NCBI GenBank assembly: GCA_902778245.1
Contig: CACYXH010000042.1
Coordinates: forward strand, 1 to 54,192
DNA from: an uncultured Lachnospiraceae bacterium
GTDB lineage: Bacteria; Bacillota; Clostridia; Lachnospirales; Lachnospiraceae
Direction of reading: 5' to 3'
DNA length: 54,192 bases
Shown one piece after another: positions 16,449-25,843 of this stretch (the first letter of the stretch is position 1; each line of letters starts with the position of its first letter). A model generated the notes under the pieces. That model had not been told where the DNA came from. It searched no databases and was given only the letters and a program-made list of their open reading frames with translations. The position numbers and the translations under genes are program-made.

Positions 16449-16880
16449 TTAGATCTGCGCAATTTCTTCCTGGGTCAATGTCTTCAATCCCTTAGCTGCC
16501 AGCGCCGCTTCCGCCGCCCTGGTGTCCGCCACACGGAAGATCATGTAGGCCTTGGCTGTACCTGCCCCGAGGAATGCGTACATGTACTCTATGTTCACTT
16601 TGGCGTCTGTGAAGGTCTGCAGCAGCTTATTCAGTCCCCCTGTCTCATCCGGGATCTGATAAGCCAGAACCTGTGTCAGACTGGCTACAAAATCAGCTTC
16701 CTTCAGCACATTTGTTGCAGCATACACATCATCCACGATCATTCGCGCGATTCCAAAATCCTTGGTCTCTGCAATGGAAAGAGCGCGCATATCTATGCTG
16801 TGCTCCGCCAGAACTTCTGTCATCTTATTTAACATTCCCGGCTTATTCTCCAAAAATACAGAAATCTGTCTGATACTCAT
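16449..16880 (-). CDS. Tandem ACT domain protein
   Basis: 143 aa made of two ACT folds, about 1-70 (MSIRQISVFLENKPGML) and 71-143. ACT domains bind amino acids and act as regulatory sensors. The start is the ATG at 16880 with GGGAGG 7 bases upstream. It is the last gene of the ior-paaK group, 83 bases after paaK. In many Clostridia and archaea such a protein follows phenylacetate-CoA ligase in this order, so it may sense aromatic amino acids or tune the ligase. Confidence 0.88.
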   Translation of the reverse strand: MSIRQISVFLENKPGMLNKMTEVLAEHSIDMRALSIAETKDFGIARMIVDDVYAATNVLKEADFVASLTQVLAYQIPDETGGLNKLLQTFTDAKVNIEYMYAFLGAGTAKAYMIFRVADTRAAEAALAAKGLKTLTQEEIAQI

Positions 16881-16963
16881 AATCGTACCTCCCAATTGAT
16901 ATTACCCTTTTTCTGTTTTAAGGGCTTGTCAGTGTCTAGTCCAGTTATTTGGCGAACGCTGCA

Positions 16964-18265
16964 CTATATTTTACGCTTGTCGATTACGCGGACCGCCTTA
17001 CCTTCGCTGCGGGTAATGGACTTTGGAGCCACCAGGGAAACTTTTGCTTTCAGTCCCAGCATCGCCTTCAGTCCGTCCACCAGTTCTTTCTGGCGTGTTT
17101 CAATCTCACCGATATTATCTGTAAACATCTCCGGCGTCATCTCCACCTGCACATCCAGCGTATCCGTATTATTTACCCGATCTACAATAATCTGATAATT
17201 GGCCGCGTATCCATGATTCAGCAATACCGTTTCTATCTGACTGGGGAAGACATTGACACCACGGATGATCAGCATATCATCCGTGCGTCCTTTCGGCTTC
17301 GTCATGCGCACATGAGTGCGTCCGCAGGAACACTTTTCTCTCGTCAGCGTACAAATATCTCTTGTGCGGTAACGGATCAGCGGAAACGCTTCCTTGTCAA
17401 CGGAGGTAAATACCAGCTCACCCTGAGTTCCCTCCGGCAGCACTTCTCCGGTATCCGGATCAATGATCTCCGCGATAAAATGATCCTCGTTAATGTGCAT
17501 ACCTGCCTGAGCAGAACACTCGAAAGACACGCCCGGTCCGGACAGTTCCGTCAATCCATAGATGTCATACGCTTTGATACCGAGAGTGTTTTCAATATCG
17601 CGGCGCATCTCTTCGCTCCATGCTTCTGCACCGAAGATACCCGCCTTCAGCGGAATATCGTCCGGTCCGTAACCCAATTCCTTCATTCGCTCACCAATGT
17701 ACGCCGCATAACTCGGAGTGCAGCACAGAATGGTAGCCTGCAGATCCATGATGAACATGATCTGGCGATCCGTATTCCCGGAACTTGTAGGAATAGTAAG
17801 ACACCCTACCTTGTGGGAACCTCCGTTAAGACCCGGACCTCCGGTAAACAGTCCATAGCCGTAGGAAACCTGGCAGACATCCTCATTCGTTCCGCCTGCT
17901 GCCATGATTGCGCGGGCACAGCACTCCTCCCACAGGTCAATATCTTTCTGTGTATAGAAGGCCACTACCCTCTTTCCGGTAGTACCTGACGTAGACTGGA
18001 TACGGACGCAGTCTTTCAGCGGCACACCCACCAGCCCGTACGGATAAGCCTCCCTCAGATCGGCTTTGGATAAAAACGGGAGTTTGTACAAGTCATCACT
18101 GGATTTTATATCTTCCGGTGTAATTCCCTTCTCTTCCATCTTTTTCCGATAGTACGGTACATTCTCCCAAACATGACGAACCTGATTCACCAGACGTTCA
18201 TCCTGAATGGCCTTGATTTTTTCGCGCGACGCGCACTCAATGTCTTCCTGAAAGTATCTTTCCAT
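16964..18265 (-). CDS. paaK: Phenylacetate-CoA ligase (AMP-forming)
   Basis: 433 aa, the usual family length. It activates phenylacetate, indoleacetate or related aryl acids to CoA thioesters through an acyl-adenylate. The AMP-binding motif STSGTTGKRV (about residues 91-100), the YDIYGLTELSGPG motif, and the C-terminal IIRGVNVFPSQIE and SEGKAVRV segments are present. It lies 13 bases after iorB. With indolepyruvate oxidoreductase upstream, the cell has two routes to aryl-acyl-CoA: direct oxidation of aryl-pyruvates, and activation of free aryl acids (or the reverse reaction, yielding ATP). Confidence 0.92.
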   Translation of the reverse strand: MERYFQEDIECASREKIKAIQDERLVNQVRHVWENVPYYRKKMEEKGITPEDIKSSDDLYKLPFLSKADLREAYPYGLVGVPLKDCVRIQSTSGTTGKRVVAFYTQKDIDLWEECCARAIMAAGGTNEDVCQVSYGYGLFTGGPGLNGGSHKVGCLTIPTSSGNTDRQIMFIMDLQATILCCTPSYAAYIGERMKELGYGPDDIPLKAGIFGAEAWSEEMRRDIENTLGIKAYDIYGLTELSGPGVSFECSAQAGMHINEDHFIAEIIDPDTGEVLPEGTQGELVFTSVDKEAFPLIRYRTRDICTLTREKCSCGRTHVRMTKPKGRTDDMLIIRGVNVFPSQIETVLLNHGYAANYQIIVDRVNNTDTLDVQVEMTPEMFTDNIGEIETRQKELVDGLKAMLGLKAKVSLVAPKSITRSEGKAVRVIDKRKI

Positions 18266-18278
18266 CTCTCTCTCCTAT

Positions 18279-18854
18279 CTACACCGCGTTTTTCCCAAGT
18301 TCAAACGCTTTCTTGTTCATCTCCAAAAACTTCGCAGGCACATTGGCTTCCAGTGACGCCATCCATGCTTCCTGCGGCAGATCAAAATAATGCGACAGCC
18401 TGCCCAGCAACACAATATTTACTGCTTTGGCGGAGCCTGCCTCCTTCGCCAGCTTCAGACAGTTCATGGCATCCACCTTTGCTCCCAAGCTTCTCAGCTT
18501 TTCCACCAGATCCTGGGGATATTCGACGGCCCCTGTGATCACCGGCATCGGATCGATCTGCTGGGTATTCGTCACGATCTGACCGTCCTTTTTCAGGAAA
18601 GGCAGCCATCTGGCCGCTTCCAGGAGTTCAAAGGACACAATGAAGTCCGCCTCTCCCCGGTCAATCACCGGAGAGTACACATGATCTCCGTAGCGCACGT
18701 AAGTCACCACGCTGCCGCCTCTCTGGGACATTCCATGCACCTCAGAAACCTTCACGTCATATCCCTGGGACAAAAGCAGATGCCCCAGCAATTTGCTGGC
18801 CAGCAGAGAACCCTGGCCTCCAACGCCCACGATCATAATATTCTTTGTTTCCAT
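18279..18854 (-). CDS. iorB: Indolepyruvate ferredoxin oxidoreductase, beta subunit
   Basis: 191 aa, the gamma-type domain of 2-oxoacid:ferredoxin oxidoreductases. The N-terminus VGVGGQGSLLASKLLG, and MSQRGGSVVTYVRYG, are typical of IorB. It pairs with IorA to oxidise indolepyruvate, phenylpyruvate and hydroxyphenylpyruvate (from transaminated aromatic amino acids) to aryl-acetyl-CoA, reducing ferredoxin. Its ATG shares a base with the iorA stop, so the subunits are translationally coupled. Confidence 0.93.
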   Translation of the reverse strand: METKNIMIVGVGGQGSLLASKLLGHLLLSQGYDVKVSEVHGMSQRGGSVVTYVRYGDHVYSPVIDRGEADFIVSFELLEAARWLPFLKKDGQIVTNTQQIDPMPVITGAVEYPQDLVEKLRSLGAKVDAMNCLKLAKEAGSAKAVNIVLLGRLSHYFDLPQEAWMASLEANVPAKFLEMNKKAFELGKNAV

Positions 18855-20599
18855 TACTTTTGTCCCTCCTTTGCTGTGGATTCAAATGCGTCCTTTTTAC
18901 AGAGCTGGCTGCAGACCTCACATCCTACGCAAAGAGTATTGTCCACATGCGCCTTGCCATTTTTCATAGAAATAGCCGGGCATCCGATCCTCATACAGGA
19001 CTTACAGCCAATGCATTTTTCCTCATTTACAGTCAGCGGAGCATTGTGTTTCACGTATTTCAGCAATGCGCAGGGACGTCTGGAAATGATCACCGACGGC
19101 TCCTTCGCTGATAGTTCCTCTTTTAGTACCCGGTCGCATTCTTCCAGATTGTAGGGGTCAACCACGCTCACACGTTCAAAGCCCATGGCGCGGCACAGTG
19201 CTTCCAGATCGATCTTACCCGCCGGATCCCCCTTAATATTGTAGCCGGTGGTGGGATTCTGCTGGTGCCCGGTCATACCGGTGATAGAGTTATCCAGAAT
19301 GATCACTGTGGAATTTGACTGATTGTAGGCTACATTCGCAAGACCGGTCATGCCGGAATGCATAAACGTAGAATCACCGATGACGGCCACCGTCTTTCCT
19401 TCGCTTTCCTCCCCCAACATCTTATTGAAACCGTGGATCGCTCCGATAGATGCGCCCATGCACAGAGTCATCTCCATTGCCCCCAGAGGCTGTACGGCTC
19501 CCAGTGTGTAACACCCAATATCTCCCAGAACAGTACATTTATTTTTCTTTAATGTGTAAAATAATCCTCTGTGGGGACATCCCGCGCACATCACCGGCGG
19601 ACGCATCGGGATAGCTTCCTCCAATGTCTGTCCGTCATGGACTTCTCCTCCCAGCGTTTTGGCGATCAGATTCTGGGAGAATTCATCCACCAGCGGCAGA
19701 AGATCTTTCCCGGAAACCGGGATGCCAAGCGCCCGGACATGATTTTCAATGATCGGATCCAGCTCTTCCACCACCACCAGACGATCCACCTTTGCGGCAA
19801 AATCCCGGATCAGTTTTTCCGGAAGGGGATTGGTCATGCCAAGCTTCAGGACGCTGACGCTGTCTCCAAAGACTTCCTTCACATACTGATAGGAAGTAGA
19901 GGCAGTGATGATGCCAAGCCCGGTTCCTCCCATTTCTACCCGGTTTACAGGAGCTGTCTCCGCGTATTCGATAAGATCCAGCGTGCGCTGTTCCACCACG
20001 GGATGACGCTTCTTCGCGTTGCCCGGCATCATAACGTATTTCCCAATATTCTTCTCATATTCTTTTACCGGAACGATGCGTTCTCCCGGCTCTACCACTG
20101 ACTGGGAATGGGCTACGCGGGTACACATCTTGATCAGGACCGGCGTATCAAATTTTTCTGAAATCTCATAAGCCAGCTTCGTAAGCTCCAGCGCTTCCCC
20201 AGAGTCCGATGGTTCCAGCATCGGCACTTTTGAGGCAATGGCGTGATGACGGCTGTCCTGTTCGTTCTGGGAAGAATGCATGCCCGCATCATCCGCCACT
20301 CCAATAACCATTCCGGCATTCACACCGGTGTAAGACATAGTATAAAGCGGATCTGCCGCCACGTTCAGGCCAACATGCTTCATACCGCAGAATGATCTGC
20401 GGCCGGAAAGGCAGGCGCCGAAAGCCGCCTCCATGGCAACCTTTTCATTGGGCGCCCACTCGCAGTAGATTTCATCATACTTAGCTGCTTCCTCCGTAAT
20501 CTCTGTACTGGGCGTTCCGGGATAACTGGAGATCATACAGACCCCGGCTTCGTACAGTCCTCGGGCAACCGCCTTGTTGCCCAGCATTAACTCTTTCAT
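18854..20599 (-). CDS. iorA: Indolepyruvate ferredoxin oxidoreductase, alpha subunit
   Basis: 581 aa. The N-terminal pyrimidine-binding domain (GNKAVARGLYEAG and SYPGTPSTE) is followed by the thiamine-pyrophosphate domain with GDIGCYTLG and GDSTFMHSG. Two C-terminal 4Fe-4S clusters are marked by CIGCKSCMRIGCP and CVGCEVCSQLC. It is the catalytic subunit for anaerobic aromatic amino acid catabolism in the cytoplasm. The ribosome site GAGGAG precedes the start and a sigma-A promoter lies 53 bases upstream. It is divergent from an acyl-CoA synthetase gene, which may share regulation. Confidence 0.95.
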   Translation of the reverse strand: MKELMLGNKAVARGLYEAGVCMISSYPGTPSTEITEEAAKYDEIYCEWAPNEKVAMEAAFGACLSGRRSFCGMKHVGLNVAADPLYTMSYTGVNAGMVIGVADDAGMHSSQNEQDSRHHAIASKVPMLEPSDSGEALELTKLAYEISEKFDTPVLIKMCTRVAHSQSVVEPGERIVPVKEYEKNIGKYVMMPGNAKKRHPVVEQRTLDLIEYAETAPVNRVEMGGTGLGIITASTSYQYVKEVFGDSVSVLKLGMTNPLPEKLIRDFAAKVDRLVVVEELDPIIENHVRALGIPVSGKDLLPLVDEFSQNLIAKTLGGEVHDGQTLEEAIPMRPPVMCAGCPHRGLFYTLKKNKCTVLGDIGCYTLGAVQPLGAMEMTLCMGASIGAIHGFNKMLGEESEGKTVAVIGDSTFMHSGMTGLANVAYNQSNSTVIILDNSITGMTGHQQNPTTGYNIKGDPAGKIDLEALCRAMGFERVSVVDPYNLEECDRVLKEELSAKEPSVIISRRPCALLKYVKHNAPLTVNEEKCIGCKSCMRIGCPAISMKNGKAHVDNTLCVGCEVCSQLCKKDAFESTAKEGQK

Positions 20600-20651
20600 T
20601 TTCGTTCACTCCTCTTACTCATATTCAAAACAAACAAAATCCTTTCTGTTT

Positions 20652-20680
20652 ATTTTAACAGGTCAACACGGCAAAGTAAA
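20652..20680 (-). promoter_or_regulatory. Promoter of iorA-iorB-paaK-ACT
   Basis: TTTACT (20680-20675), 17 bases, TAAAAT (20657-20652) on the minus strand. It lies beside, and back to back with, the plus-strand promoter at 20690-20718, so one regulator could control both. Confidence 0.5.
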
Positions 20681-20689
20681 CCAAAACTA

Positions 20690-20718
20690 TTGACTTTTTG
20701 CCCAAAATCAGTTATGAT
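20690..20718 (+). promoter_or_regulatory. Promoter of the acyl-CoA synthetase gene
   Basis: TTGACT (20690-20695), 17 bases, TATGAT (20713-20718), giving a leader of about 60 bases before the ATG at 20784. Confidence 0.6.
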
Positions 20719-20783
20719 TCTTTAGCAGTTTAAAGTCAAAAATCATACTGTGAAAAAGCATTAGTTTTAGAGGAGATTCTATC

Positions 20784-22418
20784 ATGCCTATTACGGATCT
20801 ATTAGAGAGAAACAACAAATTGTACGGTGACGAGGTTGCCCTGGTGGAGATCAATCCGGAAATCCGGGAAGAACAGCGTGTCACCTGGAAAGAATATGAG
20901 CTGATCCAGCCCACCTCCCCCTCCTTCTACCGCCGTCAAATCACCTGGGCGGTCTTTGACGAGAAGGCAAACCGCGTGGCTAATATGCTGTTGGAGCAGG
21001 GGATCAGCCGCGGACAGAAATGCGCGGTTCTAATGATGAACTGTCTGGAATGGCTGCCCATCTATTTCGGTATCTTAAAAGCGGGAGCTGTGGCTGTCCC
21101 GCTGAACTTCCGTTTCACTTCGGATGAGATCGATTACTGCCTGAAATTGGCAGACGTGGATGTTTTATTCTACGGTCCGGAGTTTATCGGGCGCATTGAA
21201 GATATCGCCGGACATCTGAAAAAGAATACCCTGCTCTATTTTGTCGGTGATTCCTGTCCGTCCTATGCACAGGACTATTACCGTCAGGTTTCCAATAGTT
21301 CGTCTTGCGCGCCGAGGATCCTGATCGAAGATACGGATGACGCGGCGATTTATTTTTCTTCGGGTACCACCGGGTTTCCAAAGGCCATCCTCCTGAAACA
21401 CCTGGCGCTGAGCCAGTCTGCCCGGATGGAAGCAAAACATCATCAGACAACAAAACAGGATAATTTTCTCTGCATCCCGCCCCTGTACCACACGGGCGCG
21501 AAGATGCATTGGTTTGGTTCTCTTTACACAGGAAGCCGCGCTGTCATCCTGAAAGGAAACTCTCCGAAAGCCATTCTTCAGTCCGTATCCAACGAGGGCT
21601 GCACCATTGTATGGCTCCTGGTGCCCTGGGCGCAGGATATTCTGGCCGCTCTGGATCGGGGAGAACTGAGAATAGAAGACTTCCACTTAAGCCAGTGGCG
21701 GTTGATGCATATCGGCGCTCAGCCGGTTCCGCCCAGCCTCATCAAACGCTGGCTGGAGTATTTCCCGAACCACAAATATGATACCAACTATGGGCTTTCT
21801 GAATCCACCGGTCCCGGCTGTGTTCATCTGGGACTGGAGAATGTTCACAAGGTTGGCGCTATCGGTGTTCCGGGATTTGGCTGGAAAGCAAAGATCGTGG
21901 ATGAAAAGGATCAGCCCGTTGTCCCGGGCGAAGTCGGGGAATTGTGTGTGAAAGGGCCGGGCGTCATGGTAGAATATTACAATGACCCTGCCGCCACGGC
22001 GGAAACCCTCAAAGAGGGCTGGTTACATACCGGAGATATGGCACGTCAGGATGAAGACGGATTTATCTTCCTGGTGGACCGCAAAAAGGACGTTATCATT
22101 TCCGGCGGTGAAAACCTCTACCCCGTTCAGATCGAGGCTTTCCTGGCCGCAAACAGTAAGATTCATGATGTGGCCGTCATTGGCCTGCCGGACAAACGTC
22201 TTGGGGAGATCCCTGCCGCCATCATTCAGGTGAAAGAAGGCTCCGACCTGACGGAAGAGGAAGTCAACCAGTTCTGTGTAGACCTTCCCCGCTACAAACG
22301 CCCGCGCAAGATTATTTTCGCCAACGTGATCCGCAACGCCACCGGCAAGATCGACAAGCCGAAGCTCCGGGAAATCTACTGCGGCGAACGTCTGGTAGAA
22401 AAACAGAATCAGTCCTGA
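20784..22418 (+). CDS. AMP-binding acyl-CoA synthetase
   Basis: 544 aa ANL-superfamily ligase. Core motifs run in order: A3 IYFSSGTTGFPKAILL, A5 YGLSESTGPG, A7 HTGDMARQDEDGF, A8 VDRKKDVIISGGENLYP, and the catalytic lysine in NATGKIDK near the C-terminus. It forms a carboxylate-AMP and then a CoA thioester. Overall it looks like a medium/long-chain fatty acid or aryl-acid ligase; the divergent ior-paaK operon makes an aryl or branched acid plausible. The start has AGAGGAG 8 bases upstream. It converges with the GH3 gene, with palindrome copy B between the stops. Confidence 0.9.
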   Translation: MPITDLLERNNKLYGDEVALVEINPEIREEQRVTWKEYELIQPTSPSFYRRQITWAVFDEKANRVANMLLEQGISRGQKCAVLMMNCLEWLPIYFGILKAGAVAVPLNFRFTSDEIDYCLKLADVDVLFYGPEFIGRIEDIAGHLKKNTLLYFVGDSCPSYAQDYYRQVSNSSSCAPRILIEDTDDAAIYFSSGTTGFPKAILLKHLALSQSARMEAKHHQTTKQDNFLCIPPLYHTGAKMHWFGSLYTGSRAVILKGNSPKAILQSVSNEGCTIVWLLVPWAQDILAALDRGELRIEDFHLSQWRLMHIGAQPVPPSLIKRWLEYFPNHKYDTNYGLSESTGPGCVHLGLENVHKVGAIGVPGFGWKAKIVDEKDQPVVPGEVGELCVKGPGVMVEYYNDPAATAETLKEGWLHTGDMARQDEDGFIFLVDRKKDVIISGGENLYPVQIEAFLAANSKIHDVAVIGLPDKRLGEIPAAIIQVKEGSDLTEEEVNQFCVDLPRYKRPRKIIFANVIRNATGKIDKPKLREIYCGERLVEKQNQS

Positions 22419-22439
22419 TACAGATTTGCATATAAAAAC

Positions 22440-22628
22440 GAGAGGCTGCCGCACTAAATGCATACCTTGCATAAATATAGTTTTTTGAGAGCCTCATCAT
22501 ACGTTGGTACTTCCTGGCTGCAAGCTTATGCGCAGCAGGCAGGTTAGTACCCATTACGTATGATGGGAAGCGAAAGCGTTCCTCAAAAAACTATAATTAT
22601 GCAGTAAAATGCTTAGTGCGACAGCCCC
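22440..22628. repeat. 189-base nested palindrome; long member (copy B) of a dispersed family
   Basis: Outer arms GAGGCTGCCGCACTAA and TTAGTGCGACAGCCCC enclose a second stem, TGCATAAATATAG with TTTTTTGAG against CTCAAAAAACTATAATTATGCA. Inside that a third imperfect stem pairs CATCATACG with CGTATGATG and GGTACT with AGTACC. A T-run follows at 22628. It lies between convergent genes and probably terminates both. Copy A has only the outer stem; copy C has the first two. Confidence 0.75.
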
Positions 22629-22634
22629 TTTTTC

Positions 22635-25600
22635 TTATCTTTCAATGGTCAGATAGTTATGCAGCTGATCTGCCCGGGCCTGGGTCCAGGACACTGCTTC
22701 CACATCATCAAACAGCGTCGCGAACTGGTCAGATGCCATAACCACGTTCAGGATATTGATCACCGATTTCTGCAGGTCACCCAGAGAAATGTTGTTATCT
22801 TTGTAATATCCCTTGTAGATAATGGTGGTGTTATCGCCGTCCTCAGTGATCTCCACCGTATCGCCAAGCTGTGCCAGGAGATCTCTCACAGAGATTTCTG
22901 CCTCCTCGCCATCCGTGATCGTGGCACGAACAGCAGCATCCAGATCCGCCGTAGCTACGGTCTTCTCAATGGTGACATCGCCCTGTGCATCGTTGACGAA
23001 CTCGCCCCATGCGGTACGAGCCTGCGGACCAAACCATCCCTGAGATACGTTCACTTCCGGATAAATATCATCTTCCGCAAAGGTCGGCTCCTCGTCCGTG
23101 AAAGCACGGATGGTAATATCCTGCACGGAACTGCCCGGCATGATCAGGTCATTGCCTGCATGCATAGAGATGGAAGGTGTGGACTGTCCGCCGCCCCAGT
23201 CAGTCATAACCAGACCGTCGAAGCCCCACTCACCACGGGTAACATTTGTTAACAAGTCATAGTCATCGGCATCCGGAACACCATTGTTTAAGTTGTAGGA
23301 GGACATGACCGCCATGGGTTTCGCGCCCTTTACCACCATCTCAAACTGTTTCAGATAGATTTCACGGCTTGCCCGTTCGCTGATGGTGTTGTTCACCGCA
23401 TTACGGTTATCTTCCTGATCGTTGCCATAGAAATGCTTAATGGTAACGCCTACGCCCGGATGGCTCTGCACACCCTTGGTCTCGGAGAGACCCATCATAC
23501 CTGCCAGATACGGATCCTCAGAGTAGTACTCGAAGTTACGTCCGCACAGCGGGTTTTTCTGAATGTTCATGCCCGGCGCCAGCCAAAGGGTAATACCGTA
23601 CTCTTCCAGCTCTTCTCCAACAGCGTTGCCAAAGGCCTCCATGGCATCAATATCCCAGGTCTGGGTCATTACTGTCCCGGACGGGAATGCGGTACAATAC
23701 TGATAATAGGTGTTTCCATCTTCTCTTTCTTCCTGCTGAGTAATACGCAGCCCTGCAGGTCCGTCAGCCAGAACAATGTTGGGAATAGCCTTGGACTCAA
23801 TGTAAATGCCGGCGGTCTCACCAGCCGCACCGGATACCGCGTTGGCCTGTGCGCCGATCATGGTTCCGTCAGACGCATCTGCCGCGTTCTCAGAAGCAGC
23901 GCCTGCTGACTGTCCGTTGGCGGTAGGAAGTTTGTTTCCGCCGATCACGATGTCCGCCATCTGGCTCACCGTCAGCCCGGAAACGAACTCTTCCATCGTG
24001 ATGGTACCGTCATAGACATCCTTCAGAGTATTTGCGCTAAAATCACCGGCCAGTTCCACCACGTTCTCCGTGTAATCCGGATGGTCATGGTATTTACCGG
24101 TCAGGACATACCCAAGATTCTCATTCAGATATTCCGTTTCTGTGGTATCCGAAACGTAAACATCTACGTTCTCATCATCGTACGGAGAGGCATTGTCCAA
24201 AGTAACAATATCTGCTGCCGCAAGCTCGATGACCGGAGCCGCTGCGATCTCATCCGCCTCACCGTCATAGGAATATGGCTCTGCACCCTCATTGCTGAGT
24301 TCTTCTATCTCTTTGTCCGGGTGAAGCTGATTGCTGAGCTGCTCGGTAATAGCGGTCTCATCCAGCCTGATTACTGCCGCCGCCGTGGTATTTCTGGAAC
24401 TATTGCCTACGCGGATAATATAATCGCCGGCTTCCAGAATATAGGCTGCCTTCTCCTCACTGTAAGAAGACATCTCCGGAGTATTGAACGTGATCTTCAG
24501 TGTCTGGCTCTCGCCCGGAGCGATCTCATCCGTCTTGGCAAAGCCTGCCAGCTCCTGGTACGGCTTTTCCAGCTCCCCTGCCGGGGCAGAGAAATAAACC
24601 TGGACAACTTCCTTTCCAGAATAGGTTTCGCCGGTATTGGTCACGGTAGCGGCTACTGTCACATGCTCAGCGTCCGCTTCTACCGCGTCCACCATTGTCT
24701 CAAATGTGGTGTATGAAAGTCCGTAATCAAACTCATACGCCGGAGTTACATTAAAGGTATCATAGTAGCGGTATCCAACATAAATACCATCGGTGTAATC
24801 TTCCTGATCCACATTGCCGTCATTCATGCCCCAGGTCTCGGCATCCGGAAGATCCGAATAATTGACCGGCCAGGAAGCTGCCAGTTTTCCGGAAGGAGTT
24901 ACCTCACCGTCCAGGATCTTCACCAGAGCATCGCCGCCACGCTGTCCGGCCTGGCCCATCACAAGCACAGAATCGATTCCCTCGATCTCACCGATGAATT
25001 TTGTATCAATGGCGCCGCCGGCGTTGATGACCAGGATCACTTTGTCAAAAGCATCCGCTATCTTCTCCAGATTTGCGCGCTCGATATCGGTGAGTTCATA
25101 ATCTCCCGGGGTATTGGTGCGGTCAGCGCCCTCACCGGCATTTCTGGCCAGAACGTAAATACAGGTATCCGTGTCCGCTGCCGCCTCTGCCATCATATCA
25201 TCCGTGATCTCGATCTCTTCCGCCCTGGGGGTACTCCAGAAACTGTTCCCTGCAGCCTCCTCCGCCAGCTTCTGTGCTTCCTCATATGCCAGGATGTACG
25301 ATGTAGTCGTCACATTGTAGCCTGCGTTTGTGAAGCCCTCTGCCACAGATACGGTCTCTCTCTGATTCACATCACCGGATCCGGTACCGCCTTTCACCGT
25401 GCGCTGAGCGCCCGGGCCGAATATTGCGATGTTGCCCTCCGCTGCCAGCGGCAAAGCCGCTTCTTTGTTTTGCAGCAAAACCATACCCTGAGTTGCCAAT
25501 TCCATGGAAAGATCGGAATTTTTCTGCTCCCGCTCCGTTATTTCGTCGGAAGTCACAGCTCCGTTGGCCCCATAGGCGGTCATACAGCCGGACACCGCCA

Positions 25601-25643
25601 ATGCGGCAGCCATTGCGCCGGCAAGGATTCTGGATTTGTTCAT
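22635..25643 (-). CDS. Glycoside hydrolase family 3 lipoprotein with permuted domains
   Basis: 1002 aa from the ATG at 25643 (ribosome site GGAGG 10 bases upstream). Residues 1-20 form a lipoprotein signal with lipobox VSGC and Cys20, so the enzyme should be anchored outside the membrane. Domain order is inverted relative to most GH3 enzymes: the GH3 C-terminal sandwich comes first (~45-300, with GGTGSGDVN), then a fibronectin-III-like domain (~335-430), then the catalytic barrel (~545-880). The barrel has LADGPAGLR, KHF at 736-738, and nucleophile Asp815 in LVMTDWGG. This AB-type order is known from Ruminococcus albus and Butyrivibrio beta-glucosidases. The substrate is probably a beta-glucoside or other plant or host glycan. 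A sensor trio follows upstream on the same strand. Confidence 0.9.
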   Translation of the reverse strand: MNKSRILAGAMAAALAVSGCMTAYGANGAVTSDEITEREQKNSDLSMELATQGMVLLQNKEAALPLAAEGNIAIFGPGAQRTVKGGTGSGDVNQRETVSVAEGFTNAGYNVTTTSYILAYEEAQKLAEEAAGNSFWSTPRAEEIEITDDMMAEAAADTDTCIYVLARNAGEGADRTNTPGDYELTDIERANLEKIADAFDKVILVINAGGAIDTKFIGEIEGIDSVLVMGQAGQRGGDALVKILDGEVTPSGKLAASWPVNYSDLPDAETWGMNDGNVDQEDYTDGIYVGYRYYDTFNVTPAYEFDYGLSYTTFETMVDAVEADAEHVTVAATVTNTGETYSGKEVVQVYFSAPAGELEKPYQELAGFAKTDEIAPGESQTLKITFNTPEMSSYSEEKAAYILEAGDYIIRVGNSSRNTTAAAVIRLDETAITEQLSNQLHPDKEIEELSNEGAEPYSYDGEADEIAAAPVIELAAADIVTLDNASPYDDENVDVYVSDTTETEYLNENLGYVLTGKYHDHPDYTENVVELAGDFSANTLKDVYDGTITMEEFVSGLTVSQMADIVIGGNKLPTANGQSAGAASENAADASDGTMIGAQANAVSGAAGETAGIYIESKAIPNIVLADGPAGLRITQQEEREDGNTYYQYCTAFPSGTVMTQTWDIDAMEAFGNAVGEELEEYGITLWLAPGMNIQKNPLCGRNFEYYSEDPYLAGMMGLSETKGVQSHPGVGVTIKHFYGNDQEDNRNAVNNTISERASREIYLKQFEMVVKGAKPMAVMSSYNLNNGVPDADDYDLLTNVTRGEWGFDGLVMTDWGGGQSTPSISMHAGNDLIMPGSSVQDITIRAFTDEEPTFAEDDIYPEVNVSQGWFGPQARTAWGEFVNDAQGDVTIEKTVATADLDAAVRATITDGEEAEISVRDLLAQLGDTVEITEDGDNTTIIYKGYYKDNNISLGDLQKSVINILNVVMASDQFATLFDDVEAVSWTQARADQLHNYLTIER

Positions 25644-25843
25644 AATACACACCCTCCTTCTCATATCATTAAACGAACCTTTTCGCTCCCGCCTTACCGA
25701 TATCTTCCACAAATGAATCGCATGCGGGCAGCTGTTTTTAGATATTATTATCATATCACAAACCATTCTGCCCGCCCATTGAAATATTTTGACACCAATA
25801 GGAAAGTTTTTAAACTGGAGAATGCAAAATTTTGCGTTTATGT

